DNA from: Gemmatimonadales bacterium
Lineage (GTDB): Bacteria; Gemmatimonadota; Gemmatimonadetes; Gemmatimonadales; GWC2-71-9
Direction: 5' to 3'
Assembly: GCA_036500345.1 (NCBI GenBank)
Contig: DASYCE010000006.1
Coordinates: 16,349 to 80,348 of the forward strand
Length of the DNA: 64,000 bases
Under the pieces are notes generated by a model. The model saw nothing but the letters and a program-made list of their open reading frames with translations, did no database searches and was not told where the DNA came from. Shown here in pieces: positions 55,295-64,000 of the stretch; the first letter of the stretch is position 1, and each line of letters starts with the position of its first letter. Position numbers and translations under genes: made by a program.

Positions 55295-57910
55295 GTGCAA
55301 CCGACTCGCGATCACCTCCTGCCGCCGGATGTCGAGGCCTACCGCAATGCGATGCATCCGCGAGGCCGGATCATCGTGATTGCACCGACGCGGGCCGCGT
55401 GCGAGACAATCGAGCTCGCGATGCAGGCCCGCGTCACGACGCTCCTGGAACAGCAGCACGGTGAGACAGTCCGATCCTGGGCGCGTGAGGGGAAGGGTTT
55501 TGGCATCGTGGCCGGCACCGGCACGGGAAAGACGCTCGGCATCCGGATCATTGCCGAGGAGATTCTCGGCGAGGCATTGCGGGTCGGTGTCGTCAATCGT
55601 GAACGGGAGGCGACTGAGGAGACGCCGCAATGGAACGTCGTGATTGTGACCACGGGGATTGCCCGTCGCTGGCTTGCCGATGACCTGATCGTTCCGCGCG
55701 ACACCATCGTCGTGGATGAAATTCACCAGACGTCCGCCGAACTGGAGCTCTGCCTTGCGCTCGGCAAGCGGATCGGCGCGCGGTTCATCTGGCTTTCGGC
55801 GACAGTCGATCCGACGACGTACCAGCAGTATCTGCGCAGCGATCACGTGCTGGAGACCTCTGCATTCGACCCGGCGCTCAAGGCACGAGTCGCCGTCGTC
55901 GCGAAGCAACCAGCCGAATTTCTGGATGACCGCACGATTCGCCGCTTCATCTCACAGCAGCGCGGCGTCGCGGTCTTCCTGCCGACCCGCGCCGAAGTCG
56001 AGCGACTCGGCGCGGAACTGGGAGCGCGGTTTCCGCGTCTGGCCACCGCGTTCTATCACGGTGGTGAGCCGATTCGAGTGCTCCGGCCGTTTCTCGAAGG
56101 CGAGATCTCGAAGCCATATCTGCTCGCGATGACTGCCGCCGGCCAATCGGCGCTCAACCTGCCCGGACTCGACACTGTGGTCATCTACGATGCGCGATAC
56201 GGGAACCTGGTCGAGCGAGGGCGCAATGTGCTGCACCGCCTCTATCTCGGCCCCAACGAAATCCTCCAGATGGCGGGCCGCGTGCATGGGCGAGTCGCGC
56301 ACGGCGAGGTGACGATCCTCTCCGATCGCGATCTCGATTTTGCTTCGCTTCGCCCCGGGCCGCCCGAGTTTCAGCTGGCGGGCGACGCCGAGCGCGTGGC
56401 GCTCACCTGCGCAGAGATCGGCGTCGATGCCACTGATCTCGAACTGCCGGTGCCACTGGACCGGACGGCGTACCGGAGCGCGCTCGCCCGGCTGACTGAC
56501 CGTGGGTTGATCGAGCAGGGCCGGCTCACCGCGTACGGGCGGCAGGTCGAGGCGCTGCCGGTCGAGCGCGCATGGGCGGAGCTACTGGTGCACGCAGGGG
56601 ATGAGGAATTGCCGCTGGTCGCCGGCGCGAGCGGCATCGACTCGCTGCACCGGATGACGCGTGAAGAACGCGATCTCGATGGTGTGCTCGTGGCGGGAAG
56701 CGATCATCTCACCGCATACAACCTGCTGGCAGAAGCGGTCAATCAGTTTGGCCGCATCGAGACGGTGCACGGGCTGCGGCGTCACGTGTTCGACGAACAA
56801 TCGCTTGCGGCGTGGGGCGAACAGCGTGGCGTGCTGGTGAAGGCCATCGAAGACGGGGCGCTTGGCATGGCAGCTGCCTACCGCGCGCTCGATGCCGACC
56901 TTCCCACGAGCTTGCCACCGGCCGATCGCCGGCGCCGCGCGCGATTTGTCGACCTGGTGGCGAGGATTGCCCCGTTCGATCTGGTCCTCGATGAACAGAC
57001 TGCACACGGCCAGCCGGCGCGGATCGCCAAGACGTCCGTCGCTGGAAGCTGGGGAGCCATCGCGGGGACGCTCCGCTATTTCGCCGATCGATTCGGTGTC
57101 GCGCGGGCGAGCATCCAAGGCACCACGATTCCGTACGACCTGCTCAAGCGGTACGCGGTCGAGGGGCCTGCGTCTGTGGTGGTGACCACACATCGGCAGA
57201 AGCAGGGACTCGCGATCGAGCGGTCGCGCCGGTACTTCGGCTTCGAACTGGCGCGCAGCATCGACCCGATCGAGGGTGCCATTCCGGACGAGTGGCGGGA
57301 GCAGGCACACGACGTGCTCGCCGACGCGCTCCTGGCGGGCACCGTCGACCATCCTGATCGTGGACGCCTCGCCCGCTCGGTGCAGTCACTCGACGAATAC
57401 TGGCGGCGCTCCGGCGGCACGCTGCGCGGGGTTGATCGCGGTGCGGTCCGCGCGCTGGTTCGCGCGCAGCTCGCCGACGCTGCGTCATGGGCGGCGTTTC
57501 AGCGGACGCCAGTGCGCCTCGATGTTCCGGCGATGATCGGAGATGAGGAGCGGCGGCACCTCGATGCATTGCCGGGGAGCATCAAGGTCTTTGGGGATGC
57601 GGCGCCCCTCGAGTATGAAGTGCGCAACGGCGAGGGCGTGGTCCGGGTGCGGCTTCGCGAGGGGCAGGCGCGCCGACTGCGCGAGAGCGACCTTCCCCAC
57701 CTCGACCGTCCGCTCGTCTTCGGCATGCGCCGCAAAGGCGATGTGCTCCACGCGGATTCGCTTGCCGCCTTGCGTGGATTGCTGGATCGCCCGGAGACCC
57801 GCACCGCCCCTCGCGATGACGACCGGGGCGGACACCGGGGACGCCGTGGCGAGGGAGGGGGGCCGCCGCGCCATCACGGCCGTCGGCACGGCGGCCGACG
57901 GCGAGGATGA
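55295..57910 (+). CDS. DEIH-box helicase-like ATPase with basic tail
   Basis: The protein has 871 residues from GTG 55295. It has Walker A AGTGTGKT (73-80), Walker B DEIH (141-144), motif III LSAT and motif VI-like QMAGRVHGRV (from residue 325), so it is an SF2 ATPase related to DEAH helicases such as HrpB. Oddly, IVIAPTRAACETIELAM, which looks like motif Ia, lies before the P loop (residues 27-43). Normally it follows. The second half (about 400-840) has no recognised domain. The C-terminus (about 840-871) is Arg/Gly/His-rich, like RGG RNA-binding tails. It probably acts on RNA or ribonucleoprotein, by inference only. Confidence 0.8.
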   Translation: MQPTRDHLLPPDVEAYRNAMHPRGRIIVIAPTRAACETIELAMQARVTTLLEQQHGETVRSWAREGKGFGIVAGTGTGKTLGIRIIAEEILGEALRVGVVNREREATEETPQWNVVIVTTGIARRWLADDLIVPRDTIVVDEIHQTSAELELCLALGKRIGARFIWLSATVDPTTYQQYLRSDHVLETSAFDPALKARVAVVAKQPAEFLDDRTIRRFISQQRGVAVFLPTRAEVERLGAELGARFPRLATAFYHGGEPIRVLRPFLEGEISKPYLLAMTAAGQSALNLPGLDTVVIYDARYGNLVERGRNVLHRLYLGPNEILQMAGRVHGRVAHGEVTILSDRDLDFASLRPGPPEFQLAGDAERVALTCAEIGVDATDLELPVPLDRTAYRSALARLTDRGLIEQGRLTAYGRQVEALPVERAWAELLVHAGDEELPLVAGASGIDSLHRMTREERDLDGVLVAGSDHLTAYNLLAEAVNQFGRIETVHGLRRHVFDEQSLAAWGEQRGVLVKAIEDGALGMAAAYRALDADLPTSLPPADRRRRARFVDLVARIAPFDLVLDEQTAHGQPARIAKTSVAGSWGAIAGTLRYFADRFGVARASIQGTTIPYDLLKRYAVEGPASVVVTTHRQKQGLAIERSRRYFGFELARSIDPIEGAIPDEWREQAHDVLADALLAGTVDHPDRGRLARSVQSLDEYWRRSGGTLRGVDRGAVRALVRAQLADAASWAAFQRTPVRLDVPAMIGDEERRHLDALPGSIKVFGDAAPLEYEVRNGEGVVRVRLREGQARRLRESDLPHLDRPLVFGMRRKGDVLHADSLAALRGLLDRPETRTAPRDDDRGGHRGRRGEGGGPPRHHGRRHGGRRRG

Positions 57911-57913
57911 GTA

Positions 57914-59950
57914 CTACTGGCGCCCTCGTGGCTCGGCGAGTGAGCTCTGCGCACGATGCAGATTCGTCGCGAGTCGCTCCATCGCCTCGCGGTGGGCAGT
58001 GAGTGCACGAGCCAGTTCCGCGCGCTCGGCGAACAAACGCTCCATCATGCCGGTCAGGTGCTGATCGCGCGCTGAACGTCGCTTCGCGACCGAGCTGGCT
58101 TCGTTGACGACCGGACCGAGCGCGCGGGCGATGTCCTCAAGCTCGGCGGCGGAATCTCCCATCCGCTGCGCCGCTGACTCACCGACCTCCGCTTCACGAA
58201 TGGCGTCGCCGAGTGCGTGGCGGGTCGCCTCGATGGCGGCGTGCAGCCCGCCGATGTCTGCCGCCAGCGCGCCGGTGCGTTCGCCAATGGCAACTGACGT
58301 TGCCGCCGTCGTGTCGGCGAGGCGGCGGACTTCCTCCGCGAGCACGCCGAAGGTCCGTCCTGCAGGACCGGCCCTTGTGGCTTCGAGCGCGGCGTTATTG
58401 GCGACAAGGTTGGTCCGGAACGCGACACCGCTCACCGTTTCATTGCTCGCGGCGATCGCATCGCCATGCGTGGCAAGCCGGGCGATCTCGGCCGACAGCG
58501 CGGCGAGCCGATCGATCGAGCGGGCGACAGCATCGCTGCTGCTTCGTGCGCGGTCGCGGGCTTCCGCAGCGGCCATCTGCAATCCCTCGCCATGCCGCGC
58601 GATACCCGTGACGTTGTCGCTCAGCTGCGCCAGAACCTCGCGCGCATCGACCGTGGGAGGGACGGCCCACGCCGCGTTCAGCGGGGCGAGCGGCAACGCT
58701 TGCGCGGCGCGCGCGATATCCGAAACGCCGTGATCAAAGTGGGTGGCGAGGGCATCGCGATGAGCCGCTGCGACCTCTTCGCGACGGCGAGCACGAAGCA
58801 CGACGGCGAGTGGAACCAGCCACGCGGCCAGCCACTCCCGTTCGATCGTCCCGAAGGCATCCCCATGGCCGGCGTCAACCACCACTTCGCCCAATGGCTC
58901 TGCTGCCCGTCCGATCGGAAGGGTCAGGCGAGGGGCGCGTTCTCCGGATCCAGGCTCGACCGCGTCATCTCCCCGATCTGAAAGTTCGCCGGACGATCCG
59001 GTGCACTCGGGACTGACGGTGCGGACGAGCACAGCGCGCGCGTCGACGGCGGAGCGCAACGCGTCCGCGAGCTCTCGGGCAATCACCGGAGGTTCAGCGG
59101 CATCGAGGAAGGCAATCGCCAGCTGCTGCGCCGAGCGGTCCCGCGCTGCTGCGTCGCGATAGGGCAGGACCCAGACTGCCATTGCACCGAAGACCGGAAG
59201 TCCCAGCAGCGTGAGCCGGATGGCGATGTCGGGAAGGCCCATCGGCAGACCGAACGCCGGGATGATCGCCGCGATGACCGAGGGCAGGAATCCGATCATT
59301 ACCGCCAGGAGTCCCCACCCGATCGCGCGTCGAAACAATGGTCGGGGCCGGGTCAGCAGCGCCGTTCCCAAGGCGAGTATGGCGACGACCGCGGCCGCCG
59401 GCTCGATCAGCAGCGGGCGAATCGTGCCATCGACCGCTTCGATCAGCGGCGCCTCGGTGGTCAGCAGGCCGACCGCCGCCGCCACGAGCAGCGCGGCCTG
59501 GATCCCGTACCATGCCAGGACCCAGTTGACCCACCTTCGCCGGTCCGCCGGCCAACCCAATTCGAGAGCGACGTGAACGACCAGCGGGGGGAGTGCGTAT
59601 CGCCATGGGGCTGCAAGAAGGAACCCGGCGAGGACCCGTCCGGCGGGGAGATCGATCGGCGCGAGGACGAGCAGTGTCATCGCCGCTGCGCTCATCCCGA
59701 CCAGCGGTCCGGTAATCGGATCACCTGGCAACCGGAACAGGATCGCCGCGGCGGCCGCGAGGCCGACGAGCGCAAGTCCGACGATGAGCGGGATGGCGGC
59801 CCCACCGGACGCGGATTGCGAACCGCTCGCGATGACCGGGACCGCCGCAGCCCAGATGGCAATGGCGAGCAGCAACGGCCATCCGGATCTGAGCCGAGGC
59901 GATTCCGGCGCGAGAGTGCTAACCGATTGCGGGGGAAGCGGATTGCTCAT
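57914..59950 (-). CDS. Multi-pass membrane protein with MCP-type signalling domain
   Basis: The protein has 678 residues. The first about 280 residues hold seven to eight hydrophobic segments (WPLLLAIAIWAAAVPVIA, AIPLIVGLALVGLAAAAAIL, ALLVAAAVGLL, AVVAILALGTALL and others). A GAF-like region follows (about 285-410). The last part is a degenerate MCP signalling hairpin: GVAFRTNLVANNAALEATRA, then FGVLAEEVRRLADTTA, near the consensus tip. No HAMP domain and no periplasmic ligand domain are seen. No chemotaxis genes lie nearby. It might couple membrane state to a CheA-type or non-chemotaxis system. Confidence 0.82.
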   Translation of the reverse strand: MSNPLPPQSVSTLAPESPRLRSGWPLLLAIAIWAAAVPVIASGSQSASGGAAIPLIVGLALVGLAAAAAILFRLPGDPITGPLVGMSAAAMTLLVLAPIDLPAGRVLAGFLLAAPWRYALPPLVVHVALELGWPADRRRWVNWVLAWYGIQAALLVAAAVGLLTTEAPLIEAVDGTIRPLLIEPAAAVVAILALGTALLTRPRPLFRRAIGWGLLAVMIGFLPSVIAAIIPAFGLPMGLPDIAIRLTLLGLPVFGAMAVWVLPYRDAAARDRSAQQLAIAFLDAAEPPVIARELADALRSAVDARAVLVRTVSPECTGSSGELSDRGDDAVEPGSGERAPRLTLPIGRAAEPLGEVVVDAGHGDAFGTIEREWLAAWLVPLAVVLRARRREEVAAAHRDALATHFDHGVSDIARAAQALPLAPLNAAWAVPPTVDAREVLAQLSDNVTGIARHGEGLQMAAAEARDRARSSSDAVARSIDRLAALSAEIARLATHGDAIAASNETVSGVAFRTNLVANNAALEATRAGPAGRTFGVLAEEVRRLADTTAATSVAIGERTGALAADIGGLHAAIEATRHALGDAIREAEVGESAAQRMGDSAAELEDIARALGPVVNEASSVAKRRSARDQHLTGMMERLFAERAELARALTAHREAMERLATNLHRAQSSLAEPRGRQ

Positions 59951-60043
59951 GGACGCTCAGCAATATGGCCTTTCCGCCAGCTCCCGGCACTGGGTAGCGT
60001 CACCTTCTGAAACCTTCACCTTTAACCTGGCGTATTCATTCCC

Positions 60044-60514
60044 ATGACACAGCCGATGACCGCACCAACTCTTCCATCGGTTTTTTCCCCGCTGGCAAAG
60101 GCTCTCCTCGATTCATTCCAGGAAGGCGTCGCGGTATTCGACTCGCACGGACGGGTGGTCTACCTCAATGCTGCGGGGCGAAGCGTCCTGAGCGAAGCCG
60201 GGCTCGACCCGTCCAGCGAGAAGGATGATCTGCTTCCAGAACTCGCGGCACTTGGCGGGCGTCTGTCTCCGCTTCGCGTCGGTAACATGGACCTCGGCGA
60301 GGCGATCTTCCTTCCGCATCGCGAGGGCCCGACGACCCTGGCCGAGCGCGAGAAAGATGCGATCGTGCGTTCGCTCGAAGCGCACGCATGGCGATTGGCC
60401 GAAACGGCGAAGACGCTGGGAATCTCTCGGACGACGTTGTGGCGGCGGTTGCGTGCGTACGGCCTCCACCGCGACGGACGGACGAAATGGGACCAGCACT
60501 CCTCCATACCCTGA
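60044..60514 (+). CDS. PAS-Fis type regulator without AAA+ domain
   Basis: This 156-residue protein combines a PAS-like N-terminus (SFQEGVAVFDSHGRVVYLNA) with a C-terminal Fis-type helix-turn-helix (EKDAIVRSLEAHAWRLAETA, KTLGISRTTLWRRLRAYGLH). Enhancer-binding proteins of the NtrC type have these domains on either side of an AAA+ module, which is missing here. It can therefore bind DNA but cannot activate sigma-54 by itself. It might be a repressor, a co-regulator or a nucleoid-type factor. Its 3' end overlaps the barrel gene by 28 bases. Confidence 0.82.
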   Translation: MTQPMTAPTLPSVFSPLAKALLDSFQEGVAVFDSHGRVVYLNAAGRSVLSEAGLDPSSEKDDLLPELAALGGRLSPLRVGNMDLGEAIFLPHREGPTTLAEREKDAIVRSLEAHAWRLAETAKTLGISRTTLWRRLRAYGLHRDGRTKWDQHSSIP

Positions 60515-62706
60515 GCTTTGCGGCGCTCGTCGCGAGCGCCACCCCACCCGACACATCGACGTACGCCGACCGGGCCACGCAGGAACTGGTGGCCCGCGCC
60601 ATGGCGCGGCATGCCCAGCAGGATTCATCGGTGCGTGACTACCAGGCAAAGTTGCGATATCGTGTGTCGTTCGGCTTTGCCCGGCGAAAATGGGGCGATC
60701 CGCTGCCCGTCGCGGTTGAAGAGCAGGAGGCGACGATCGCGTGGCAGTTGCCGAACGACTTGCGCGTGAACCTGCTGGGACGCCGCAGCAAGAGTCAGCT
60801 GCAGGGCGCCGATATCACGTCGACATTCAGCCAGCCGTGGTTCGTGCCGCGAACGCTGGGGGATTCGGTTCGTGTCTTCGGCACCAACCACGTGCCGTCG
60901 CGCGCCGCGCCCCATCCGCTCGCGCCGCGGGCCGACCGCTACTATCGCTACGCTGCCGGGGATTCAATCGTCATTGTCACCGCCGGACACCGGGTGACAA
61001 TCCAGAGCGTCACGGTGACCCCGAAGTACGCGGACGGATCGTACGTGGCAGGTCGGCTCTGGCTCGACGTTGCCACCGGGGAAGTCGCGCGCTTCACGTT
61101 TCGATTTGTCGGTACGGAGTTGTGGTCGGAACCCGACGGGCGCACTGCGCACGATTCCTCATCGGCTCGCAGCAACAGCGAATTCGTCAACCGGATTCTC
61201 GAGCTGAACGCCGATCTCGAGTACTCGTTGCAGGACAACCAGTTCTGGATGCCGTATCGCGAAGTCATCGCGGGGAAGATCTCGATGCCGTTCGGCATCG
61301 ACTTCGCGATGCCGTTCGAAGCACGAAGCACCTTTGACGACTATGACGTCAACCAGGGGAAGGCTGTGGTCTTCGACGCGCCGTTCCCGCGCGATTCGGC
61401 GCGCTTCGGTAACCGGGGTCGCGTGCTCGCGAGTGGCCGCGGAGCCCGGCCGGCCGGAGGCGGAGCGGATTCACTGCGCCGGCGCCAGGACACCGCCGTG
61501 TTCAGGACGCGGGGCCGGAATCGGACCGGATATCTCCCCGGCGGCGGCCACTATGAAATTCACCGTCCTCCGGCGGATTCGATGCGGAACTACGCCGGCT
61601 GGGGCGACTCGCTCGTTCTCGGTGAAAATCCCGACGATCACCGGCGACTGCAGCAGGCGATGACCGACCTGGAGCACATCACTGACCAGTTGCCGGCGAA
61701 GATGACAGGACGCCCGACGTTCGGCATTACGTGGGAGAAACTGTCCGATCTGCTCCGCTACAACAGGGTGGAAGGGACCACGCTTTCACTGGGATTGCGT
61801 GTGCCCACCGCGATGCCATTCACGACGCTCTACGGCACCGCACGGTTCGGGCTTGCCGACAAGCGCCCGATGGCGCGGGTCTCTGCAGTGCGTGATGCAC
61901 CAGGCGGGCAATTGATCGTCGCGGCATCGCGCGACCTCCAGGATGCCGATCCGCTGGCGCAGGGGCTGACCTTCGGGAATTCGCTGCGCGCCGTGCTGTC
62001 CGGTCACGACGATGGACAGTATCTGCTCGCGAGCGGGGCACGCGTGTCGTTCGAGACGTCCATGGGACAGGGAACCGAGTTGATGATCGCCGGCCGTGCG
62101 GAAGATGAGCGGAGCGTCGCCAGCGTCGCGCGTGCGTTCATTCCGCGAATCGGCGGCGCTGACGGGTACTTCCCGTCCAACGATTCCGTGCGCGAGGGAT
62201 TCGCCGTCGGCCCGACGATCCGGCTGGAGCATTCGGGGCCCGGAATCGGCTGGATGGTCGACGCCGAAGGGCTCGATGCCGACAACGATCTTGCGGCACG
62301 GCTCGCCGGGAAGCTGGAGTTCAAGGAGCTGATGGGCGGGTGGGTGACGACCCGGATTTCGATGGGAATCGGCGCGGGGACGGAGGCGGTGCCGCAGATG
62401 GCGCTGCGTGCCGGTGGACTCAACACCGTGCGAGGCTATGATTTTGGCGTGGCGCGGGGCGATGCACTCTGGGCGACGCAATTCGACGTGAGCCGGCCAA
62501 GCCGGAGGACGGTCAAAGTGGTCGGTTTTGTCGACATGGGAGAGGCAGGATTGCTTCGAGACTTCGGCGCTGCACCGTTTCTCTCGGGAGCTGGTGTCGG
62601 CGTGTCGGTCCTCGGTGGCTTCGTGCGCGCCGACCTGAGTCATCCCATCACGAACGCGGTCGGCCACGGATTCCGTCTCGACCTCGTTTTTGGCGGCCCT
62701 CGTTGA
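60487..62706 (+). CDS. Surface-antigen-type outer-membrane barrel protein
   Basis: The protein has 739 residues from ATG 60487, 28 bases inside the preceding gene. A short signal-like start (LLHTLSFAALVASATP) precedes a mostly beta soluble region (RYRVSFGFARRKWGDPLPVA, WQLPNDLRVNLLGRRSKSQL). The C-terminal 350 residues have barrel character. The motif GLNTVRGYDFGVARGDALWA matches the RGY region of Omp85/bacterial surface antigen barrels, and the protein ends GHGFRLDLVFGGPR. No POTRA domains are evident. It may be an outer-membrane assembly or transport relative. The coupled PAS-Fis gene suggests regulation with it. Confidence 0.8.
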   Translation: MGPALLHTLSFAALVASATPPDTSTYADRATQELVARAMARHAQQDSSVRDYQAKLRYRVSFGFARRKWGDPLPVAVEEQEATIAWQLPNDLRVNLLGRRSKSQLQGADITSTFSQPWFVPRTLGDSVRVFGTNHVPSRAAPHPLAPRADRYYRYAAGDSIVIVTAGHRVTIQSVTVTPKYADGSYVAGRLWLDVATGEVARFTFRFVGTELWSEPDGRTAHDSSSARSNSEFVNRILELNADLEYSLQDNQFWMPYREVIAGKISMPFGIDFAMPFEARSTFDDYDVNQGKAVVFDAPFPRDSARFGNRGRVLASGRGARPAGGGADSLRRRQDTAVFRTRGRNRTGYLPGGGHYEIHRPPADSMRNYAGWGDSLVLGENPDDHRRLQQAMTDLEHITDQLPAKMTGRPTFGITWEKLSDLLRYNRVEGTTLSLGLRVPTAMPFTTLYGTARFGLADKRPMARVSAVRDAPGGQLIVAASRDLQDADPLAQGLTFGNSLRAVLSGHDDGQYLLASGARVSFETSMGQGTELMIAGRAEDERSVASVARAFIPRIGGADGYFPSNDSVREGFAVGPTIRLEHSGPGIGWMVDAEGLDADNDLAARLAGKLEFKELMGGWVTTRISMGIGAGTEAVPQMALRAGGLNTVRGYDFGVARGDALWATQFDVSRPSRRTVKVVGFVDMGEAGLLRDFGAAPFLSGAGVGVSVLGGFVRADLSHPITNAVGHGFRLDLVFGGPR

Positions 62707-63230
62707 GGCGCGCGACCGCCACCATCATCATCGTGCTCCTGATTGCCGGTGCCGGCTGGTGGTTCTACCGGAGCCACAGTGCGGCCGGTGCCATCCGAAC
62801 CGGACACGTTTCCTTGCAGTGGCGGGGGAAGTACCAGGGGCGCCTCGACCTTCCCGGACAGGTTTCCTGGTGTCCTGTCACTCGCGTCGGTGTCCTCCAG
62901 TCGGTGTCATCTGATACGGGCGCGATGATCGTGTTCTATGAACGCGATTCTCTGATTCCCGCCACCTATCCGATTTCGGCACCAGCGCAAGCGGCGGCCG
63001 GGGTGCGCCCGGCGGGAACTGCAGCCTTGCGCTGGCTTCATACCGCCAAGGACACGGTGCTGGCAGCGTTCCGAAGCGAGAGCGGCACGATGCAGGTCCA
63101 TCGTGCTCCGGGGACGATTTCGGGAACCCTTTCCGCGCGAATGAGATCGATGAGCGGCATCGACACGCTCGTGTTGCACGGTGAGTTTCGCGACCTGCCG
63201 ATCGTCACCACCGCCGTGGGCTGTTCCTGA
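62703..63230 (+). CDS. Membrane-anchored hypothetical protein
   Basis: This 175-residue protein starts at TTG 62703, overlapping the barrel stop by TTGA. One N-terminal hydrophobic segment (TATIIIVLLIAGAGWWFY) is an anchor or uncleaved signal. The rest is beta-rich, with RTGHVSLQWRGKYQGRLDLP, VSWCPVTRVGVLQSVSSDTG and a final CS. It could be a periplasmic domain with a disulfide. No family is recognised. Coupling to the barrel gene suggests a shared envelope role. Confidence 0.6.
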   Translation: MRRATATIIIVLLIAGAGWWFYRSHSAAGAIRTGHVSLQWRGKYQGRLDLPGQVSWCPVTRVGVLQSVSSDTGAMIVFYERDSLIPATYPISAPAQAAAGVRPAGTAALRWLHTAKDTVLAAFRSESGTMQVHRAPGTISGTLSARMRSMSGIDTLVLHGEFRDLPIVTTAVGCS

Positions 63231-63244
63231 CCTATCTTCCCTCG

Positions 63245-64000
63245 ATGGAATCGACCTATTTCCGGCGCGGCTTTGGCCTCAAGGGAGCGATCGAAGGGCA
63301 ACGAGCGGCCGACTACCATAGTGCCATCGTCGATACGCTCAGGTCTGCCGGGAACCAGCTGGTCGCCGGGCACCTGACGTTCCGGCTGGCACAGGAATTC
63401 GGATTCTGCTACGGCGTCGACCGTGCGGTTGACTACGCCTACGAGACGCGCGCGAAGTTTCCCGACCGCCGGCTCTTCCTGGTTGGTGAGATCATCCACA
63501 ACCCCCACGTCAATGCCAACCTCGGCCAGATGGGGATCACATTTCTCCGGCGGGAATCCCCGTCCGGGGACGACGGCAGGGTCACCACACCGGAATTCGA
63601 TTTCTCCGGGATTACCGTCGATGACGTGGTCATTCTCCCCGCATTTGGCGTGACGTTGCGCGATTTCGAACGACTGCGGGCGATCGGGTGTATCGTGGTG
63701 GATACCACCTGCGGCTCCGTGCTCAATGTCTGGAAGCGCGTCGAGAGTTATGCCCGCGACGGATTCACCTCTGTCATTCACGGGAAGCACTATCACGAAG
63801 AGACGCGGGCGACAGCAAGTCAGGTGAAGCGCCATCCGGGCGGCAAGTATCTGACGGTCTACAACATGACCGAGGCTCGGCTCGTCTGCGATCACATCGA
63901 GCACGGCGGCAGCACTGATTCGCTGGTGACGGCACTGGGCCACGCCGCATCCGATGGATTCGATTTCGATCGTGATCTGGTGCGTATCGGAGTCGCCAAC
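63245..64000 (+). CDS. ispH: 4-hydroxy-3-methylbut-2-enyl diphosphate reductase, partial
   Basis: The gene is open from ATG 63245 to the window end (252 codons seen). IspH is the last enzyme of the MEP isoprenoid pathway and converts HMBPP to IPP and DMAPP with a 4Fe-4S cluster. The first cluster Cys is C55 (FGFCYGVDRAVDYAYE) and the second C156 (TTCGSV). Substrate-binding HNPHVN and GKHYHEET also match. An N-terminal segment of about 45 residues precedes the first Cys (LKGAIEGQRAADYHSAIV), as in cyanobacterial and plant IspH rather than the short E. coli type. The third Cys lies past the window. Confidence 0.95.
   Translation, partial: MESTYFRRGFGLKGAIEGQRAADYHSAIVDTLRSAGNQLVAGHLTFRLAQEFGFCYGVDRAVDYAYETRAKFPDRRLFLVGEIIHNPHVNANLGQMGITFLRRESPSGDDGRVTTPEFDFSGITVDDVVILPAFGVTLRDFERLRAIGCIVVDTTCGSVLNVWKRVESYARDGFTSVIHGKHYHEETRATASQVKRHPGGKYLTVYNMTEARLVCDHIEHGGSTDSLVTALGHAASDGFDFDRDLVRIGVAN

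Overview
The window is about 64 kb of GC-rich DNA, densely packed with bacterial genes. The gene repertoire points to Gemmatimonadota, or less likely Acidobacteriota. It includes five duplicated-orphan-permease (ADOP/MacB-like) proteins, four of them arranged with PadR regulators. It also includes Ser/Thr kinases with TolB/TPR tails, three DinB-type proteins, a DUF5916 outer-membrane protein, many secreted proteins ending their signal peptides in AQ, and a plastid/cyanobacterial-style IspH. This assignment is inference; no rRNA or other marker is present. I found no tRNA, CRISPR array, IS element or prophage.

Layout. 1-5470: the end of a BrnTA toxin-antitoxin pair, a DUF1579-like exported protein, a DinB protein, a Ser/Thr kinase with TolB-like and TPR regions, and a secreted aminopeptidase P. 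The aminopeptidase is bracketed by a second copy of the kinase 3' end. 5474-13824: ADOP-1 with PadR, an exported phosphatase-like protein, lipoproteins, a DinB gene broken by a stop codon, and small unknown exported proteins. 13871-23885: a DUF5916 protein divergent from a LytS/LytTR two-component pair, then ADOP-2 divergent from PadR and ADOP-3 across a region with operator-like repeats. 23939-36897: a DinB protein, a CadC-like TPR regulator divergent from two peroxiredoxins, PadR and ADOP-4, an M1 aminopeptidase divergent from PadR and ADOP-5, and a peptidase-MA-like protein lacking its zinc motif.

36898-48971: an amidohydrolase divergent from a peptidase E, SnoaL, methyltransferase and AhpD-like run; a second kinase divergent from Lon; and a leftward operon of an unknown helical protein, a TrmB-type regulator and a multidomain diguanylate cyclase. 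49180-53366: a leftward operon of PTPS-I/III, pterin dehydratase, pabB, pabA, an unknown exported protein and cytochrome c. It reads as a folate/pterin operon, and the PTPS carries a hybrid Cys-Glu motif known from dual-function enzymes. Its promoter region is shared with a divergent exported YxD/His-rich protein and holds a perfect 19-bp palindrome and a sigma-54-like promoter. 54288-64000: an SDR oxidoreductase, a DEIH-box helicase with an unusual motif order, a membrane MCP-like receptor divergent from a PAS-Fis regulator that overlaps a surface-antigen-type barrel protein, and the start of ispH.

The most interesting points are the PTPS-I/III folate operon with its palindrome, the kinase-tail repeat flanking the aminopeptidase, the PadR/ADOP cluster with repeated operators, the helicase with an APTR motif ahead of its P-loop, and the amber-split DinB gene.
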